Assembly (NCBI GenBank): GCA_947644475.1
Contig: CANRZQ010000089.1
Location: 1 to 9,766 of the forward strand
Reading direction: 5' to 3'
Source of the DNA: an uncultured Muribaculaceae bacterium
GTDB lineage: Bacteria; Bacteroidota; Bacteroidia; Bacteroidales; Muribaculaceae
Length of the DNA: 9,766 nt
Shown: piece by piece, positions 7,176 through 9,766 of the stretch
Layout: every line of letters starts with the position of its first letter
How positions within the stretch are numbered: the first letter of the stretch is position 1
Translations under genes and position numbers: made by a program
The notes under the pieces: generated by a model
The model's database searches: none
Seen by the model: only the letters and a program-made list of their open reading frames with translations
What the model was told of the DNA's origin: nothing

Positions 7176-8550
7176 TGTTCTTAGGGGCGAATTTGCGGTT
7201 GAGATGCCGCGTGTTTACAATCACAATCACAAGGGCAAGTATAAATGCGAGCATATCAGAGCCCGACATGGCTGCCCACACGCCTGTCACGCCGATGCGC
7301 GGAGGCAATATCCACAGAAGCGGAAGCAGAAATATCAACTGGCGGGTAAGTGATAGCAGAATCGACATTTTAGGCTTGCCGATGCTTTGGAAATAGTTCT
7401 GGATTACAATCTGGGCGCCGACAACAGGGTATACTATGAAATAGATACGGTAGCCAGTGCGCGCTATGCCGATGATAGTGGCATCGTTGGTAAACATGCG
7501 CGAGAGCAGGTCGGGAAACGACTCTGTCACTACCCATCCCACCATGGTTATGGCCACGCCTATCCATATGCCTTTTTTCAATGTCTCTTTCACCCGCTCC
7601 CAGTTTCCCGCGCCAAAATTATAGCCAAGGATGGGCTGCATGCCCTGGGTCACGCCAAACACTATCATCACGAAAAACATTGTGGTGCGGTTAAGGATTC
7701 CGTAAGCGCCAACGGCCATGTTGCCATCGCCGACAGCATAGTCCAAAAGCGACTTATTGATGAACACCACCACCAGGCAGGCGCAGCAGTTCATCAGGAA
7801 CGGCGACAAGCCTATCGCATATATGCGTTTCAACAACGCCGAGGAGAAGAACCCGGCCCGGAGGTCGAAATGCACATAACTTTTTTTCGACATGAAATGA
7901 CACAGCACCCACACGAGCGCGACTGTCTGGCCGCACATCGTGGCCCACGCCGCGCCGGCGATGCCCCAGTCGAGTTTGAATATAAAAATAGGGGCAAGTA
8001 TAATGTTCACGCCCACCGACATCAGAGCCGAATACATGGCCTTGCGAGGGTAGCCCGTGGCCCTCATTATATTATTAAGGCCTATGAAGACATACGACAC
8101 GGGCGTGCCTATCACTATCACCCGCATGAACTCTCGCGCATACGGCAAGGTCTGCTCTGTTGCGCCGAAAAGTATTAGAATGGGGTCAAGAAAGATATAC
8201 GTCAGGGTGCCGAAAACGGCGGCATGTATCAGACAGAGCGCCATCACGGTATTCACCACCTCTGTGGCCCTCATCACATTGCGCTGCCCGAGGAAAATGG
8301 AACTGATTGTGGCTCCACCCACTGCTATAAGCGTGCAGAATCCTATCACAAGGTTCATCAACGGGAATGTAATGGCAAGGCCGGATATGGCAAAAGGCCC
8401 CACGCCCTGGCCTATGAAGATGCTGTCGACTATATTATACAGCGATGTTGCCACCGACGCTATGATAGCCGGCAGTGAATATTGCACCAGCAGACGCCCG
8501 ACCGGACTTGTGCCGAGCGATGTTGGCGATGACGAAGGCGATTGACTCAT
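7141..8550 (-). CDS. MATE family efflux transporter, MepA-like
   Basis: An inner-membrane multidrug/metabolite exporter of the MATE family, expected to run on a Na+ or H+ gradient. From the ATG at 8550 it has 469 residues, normal for the family, and hydrophobicity suggests 12 membrane segments in two halves. LGTSPVGRLLVQYSLPAI (12-29) and the following YNIVDSIFIGQGVG are typical of MepA-like members. In the second half, FGVTQGMQPILGYNFGAG is the matching signature. An in-frame ATG at 8583 would add 11 residues, but it lies within the 3' arm of a strong hairpin (8567-8608) and the added residues match nothing in the family, so I prefer 8550. The end overlaps the flavoprotein gene by 35 bases. 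The transported substrate cannot be told; drugs, bile compounds or endogenous metabolites are all possible. Confidence 0.9.
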   Translation of the reverse strand: MSQSPSSSPTSLGTSPVGRLLVQYSLPAIIASVATSLYNIVDSIFIGQGVGPFAISGLAITFPLMNLVIGFCTLIAVGGATISSIFLGQRNVMRATEVVNTVMALCLIHAAVFGTLTYIFLDPILILFGATEQTLPYAREFMRVIVIGTPVSYVFIGLNNIMRATGYPRKAMYSALMSVGVNIILAPIFIFKLDWGIAGAAWATMCGQTVALVWVLCHFMSKKSYVHFDLRAGFFSSALLKRIYAIGLSPFLMNCCACLVVVFINKSLLDYAVGDGNMAVGAYGILNRTTMFFVMIVFGVTQGMQPILGYNFGAGNWERVKETLKKGIWIGVAITMVGWVVTESFPDLLSRMFTNDATIIGIARTGYRIYFIVYPVVGAQIVIQNYFQSIGKPKMSILLSLTRQLIFLLPLLWILPPRIGVTGVWAAMSGSDMLAFILALVIVIVNTRHLNRKFAPKNNETPVATSVKA

Positions 8551-8566
8551 ATATGTGGTATCCAAA

Positions 8567-8608
8567 AAGCCATGATTCCTCATGAAAAATCACGAGAAAC
8601 CATGACTT
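8567..8608 (-). terminator. 19-bp hairpin between the OPT and MATE genes: terminator or attenuator
   Basis: In the minus-strand RNA the arm at 8608-8590 pairs along its whole length with 8585-8567 around a UUUU loop (8589-8586). There are 15 Watson-Crick and 4 G-U pairs. The stem starts 18 bases after the OPT stop codon. The last two U of the 3' arm run straight into three more (8566-8564), a short U-tract fitting an intrinsic terminator. It ends 16 bases before the preferred MATE start and buries the alternative upstream ATG, so it could instead work as an attenuator or translation control element. No clear promoter was found between it and the MATE gene. Confidence 0.6.
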
Positions 8609-8626
8609 ATAATCATTTTATAAATA

Positions 8627-9766
8627 TCAAGAACGCTTGGTCGACGAGAACGAACCGCGAATCACAAAAATGATAAGCGCAGCATATGCAATGAGGCCAA
8701 GCACCTGGGGCATAAACTCGTCGTTGTTTGTCGGAGGCTCAACTCCGCAAAGCACTGTGATGGCGGCAAACACGCCGAAAAGGGCGCCGCCGGCAATAAG
8801 GCCGGAGGAGATGAGCGTGCCACGGTCGTTGCGCTCTTTCACAACATCGGGGTCTTTCGACGAGCGGTTTACAAACCAGGCCACAAGACCGCCTACCAAA
8901 AGCGGAGTGTTGAGATGGAGCGGAAGGAACATGCCAAGACAGAAAGCAAGGGCCGGCACGCCAAGCCAGTTGAGAAACACGGCAAGAATCGCGCCAATGA
9001 TATAGAGCGTCCAGGGGGTCTGGCCTCCGAGCATCATAGGCTCTATCACCTTGGCCATGGCGTTGGCCTGCGGAGCGGCAAGAGCATTGGGGCCGGTAAA
9101 GCCATAGACATGGTTGAGCATAAGGATTACACCGCCCACGGTAGCGGCCGACACAAGGGTGCCAAGGAATTTCCACGACTCCTGCTTGCGCGGCGTAGAG
9201 CCAAGCCAGTAGCCGATTTTGAGGTCGGTGACAAAACCGCCGGCCATGGAGAGGGCGGTGCACACAACGCCGCCGAGCACCATAGAGGCCACGATGCCTG
9301 TGGTGCCGTTAAGGCCGATGGCCACAAACACGCCCGATGCCACGATAAGGGTCATAAGCGTCATGCCGCTCACTGGGTTGGAACCGACAATCGCAATGGC
9401 ATTCGCGGCAACCGTGGTGAACAAGAATGCAATTACCGTGACAACGAGCCATGCGATGAATGCCTGCCAGAGCGTATGGATTACGCCAAACCAGAAGAAC
9501 AGGAAAACTGCTATCAAGGCTATTGCCGAGAAATATGCGATATGCTTCATCGATATGTCGCGCTGCCAGCGCACTGTCGTGCCCTCTTCGGCTTTGCCGC
9601 GAAGTTCCTTGCCGGCAAGACCTACTGCCTGGCAGATTATGCCCCACGACTTGATAATGCCGATGATACCGGCCATGGCGATGCCGCCGATGCCGATAAG
9701 ACGCGCATATTCGGCAAATATCGCAGCCGGAGCCATGGCTGTGATGCTTTCAGGACCGTAGGTGCC
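8627..9766 (-). CDS. OPT family oligopeptide transporter, C-terminal part
   Basis: The reading frame is open from the window edge at 9766 to a TGA at 8629-8627, giving 379 visible residues; the N-terminal part lies outside the window. Bacterial OPT proteins are near 650 residues, so somewhat over half is seen. It is an inner-membrane transporter probably taking up short peptides or metal-chelate-like compounds. Characteristic stretches are GTYGPESITAMAP at the visible start, IVGSNPVSGMTLMT (about 126-139), DLKIGYWLGSTPRKQ (about 181-195) and a PQANAMAKVIEPMMLGG segment. Several hydrophobic segments follow to the C-terminus. An internal ATG at 9736 is not the start, because the conserved sequence continues upstream of it. 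The stop is followed by a strong hairpin, so the gene probably ends its own transcription unit or is separated from the MATE gene by attenuation. Which substrate it carries is not visible. Confidence 0.9.
   Translation of the reverse strand, partial: GTYGPESITAMAPAAIFAEYARLIGIGGIAMAGIIGIIKSWGIICQAVGLAGKELRGKAEEGTTVRWQRDISMKHIAYFSAIALIAVFLFFWFGVIHTLWQAFIAWLVVTVIAFLFTTVAANAIAIVGSNPVSGMTLMTLIVASGVFVAIGLNGTTGIVASMVLGGVVCTALSMAGGFVTDLKIGYWLGSTPRKQESWKFLGTLVSAATVGGVILMLNHVYGFTGPNALAAPQANAMAKVIEPMMLGGQTPWTLYIIGAILAVFLNWLGVPALAFCLGMFLPLHLNTPLLVGGLVAWFVNRSSKDPDVVKERNDRGTLISSGLIAGGALFGVFAAITVLCGVEPPTNNDEFMPQVLGLIAYAALIIFVIRGSFSSTKRS

Noticed and set aside
7387..8178. Plus-strand open frame of 263 codons
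   Set aside because: It is a shadow of the MATE gene, His-rich and without recognisable domains.
8551..8583. Upstream ATG extending the MATE protein by 11 residues
   Set aside because: The ATG falls inside the 3' arm of the strong hairpin and the extra residues do not match family N-termini.
8609..8635. Possible promoter before the MATE gene (TTG, 18 bases, TAAGTCAT)
   Set aside because: The -7 box matches only three of six fixed positions, and the hairpin lies directly downstream.
9219..9761. Plus-strand open frame of 180 codons
   Set aside because: It is antisense to the conserved OPT coding sequence, with low-complexity Thr/Pro/Ala content.
1..9766. Search for CRISPR arrays, tRNA or rRNA genes, insertion sequences, phage or defence genes
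   Set aside because: No repeat-spacer pattern, cloverleaf-like segment, transposase motif or defence-type domain was recognised; almost every base is explained by seven ordinary gene families.

Overview
The window looks like a chromosomal segment from a fairly GC-rich member of the Bacteroidales (phylum Bacteroidota). This is inferred from the kinds of proteins encoded, from start codons that lack recognisable Shine-Dalgarno sequences, and from one promoter-like site of the Bacteroides type (TTG, about 20 bases, TAnnTTTG). I could not test the assignment by database search. All seven genes lie on the minus strand, so transcription runs from high to low coordinates. The DNA is almost fully coding: the largest gap is 67 bases, and no stretch over 300 bases lacks a gene.

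Right part (about 9766 down to 5586), in transcription order: the C-terminal part of an OPT-family oligopeptide/metal-chelate transporter cut by the window edge; a strong 19-bp hairpin in the following gap; a MepA-like MATE efflux transporter; and, overlapping its end by 35 bases, a COG2509-type FAD-dependent oxidoreductase. These are housekeeping or accessory membrane and redox genes with no obvious common pathway.

Left part (5577 down to 1): a candidate promoter overlapped by a perfect 19-bp palindrome leads into a tightly packed run of UDP-glucose 6-dehydrogenase (ugd), a CPA2-type cation/proton antiporter with a large universal-stress-protein-like C-terminal region, a family-2 glycosyltransferase, and a GT4 (group 1) glycosyltransferase that runs off the left edge. 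The last three genes are joined by 4-base ATGA stop/start overlaps, which suggests translational coupling. Ugd makes UDP-glucuronic acid and the two glycosyltransferases probably build a surface glycan, so this looks like part of a surface polysaccharide operon that also contains an antiporter.

No mobile element, CRISPR array, tRNA or rRNA was seen, and I find no clear undescribed system. The points most worth a second look are the hairpin before the MATE gene, whose four sequence asymmetries all keep pairing in the sense RNA; the palindrome on the ugd promoter; the antiporter inside the glycan operon, which lacks the usual core acidic residue; and the foreign-looking, cysteine-rich GT4 gene at the left edge.
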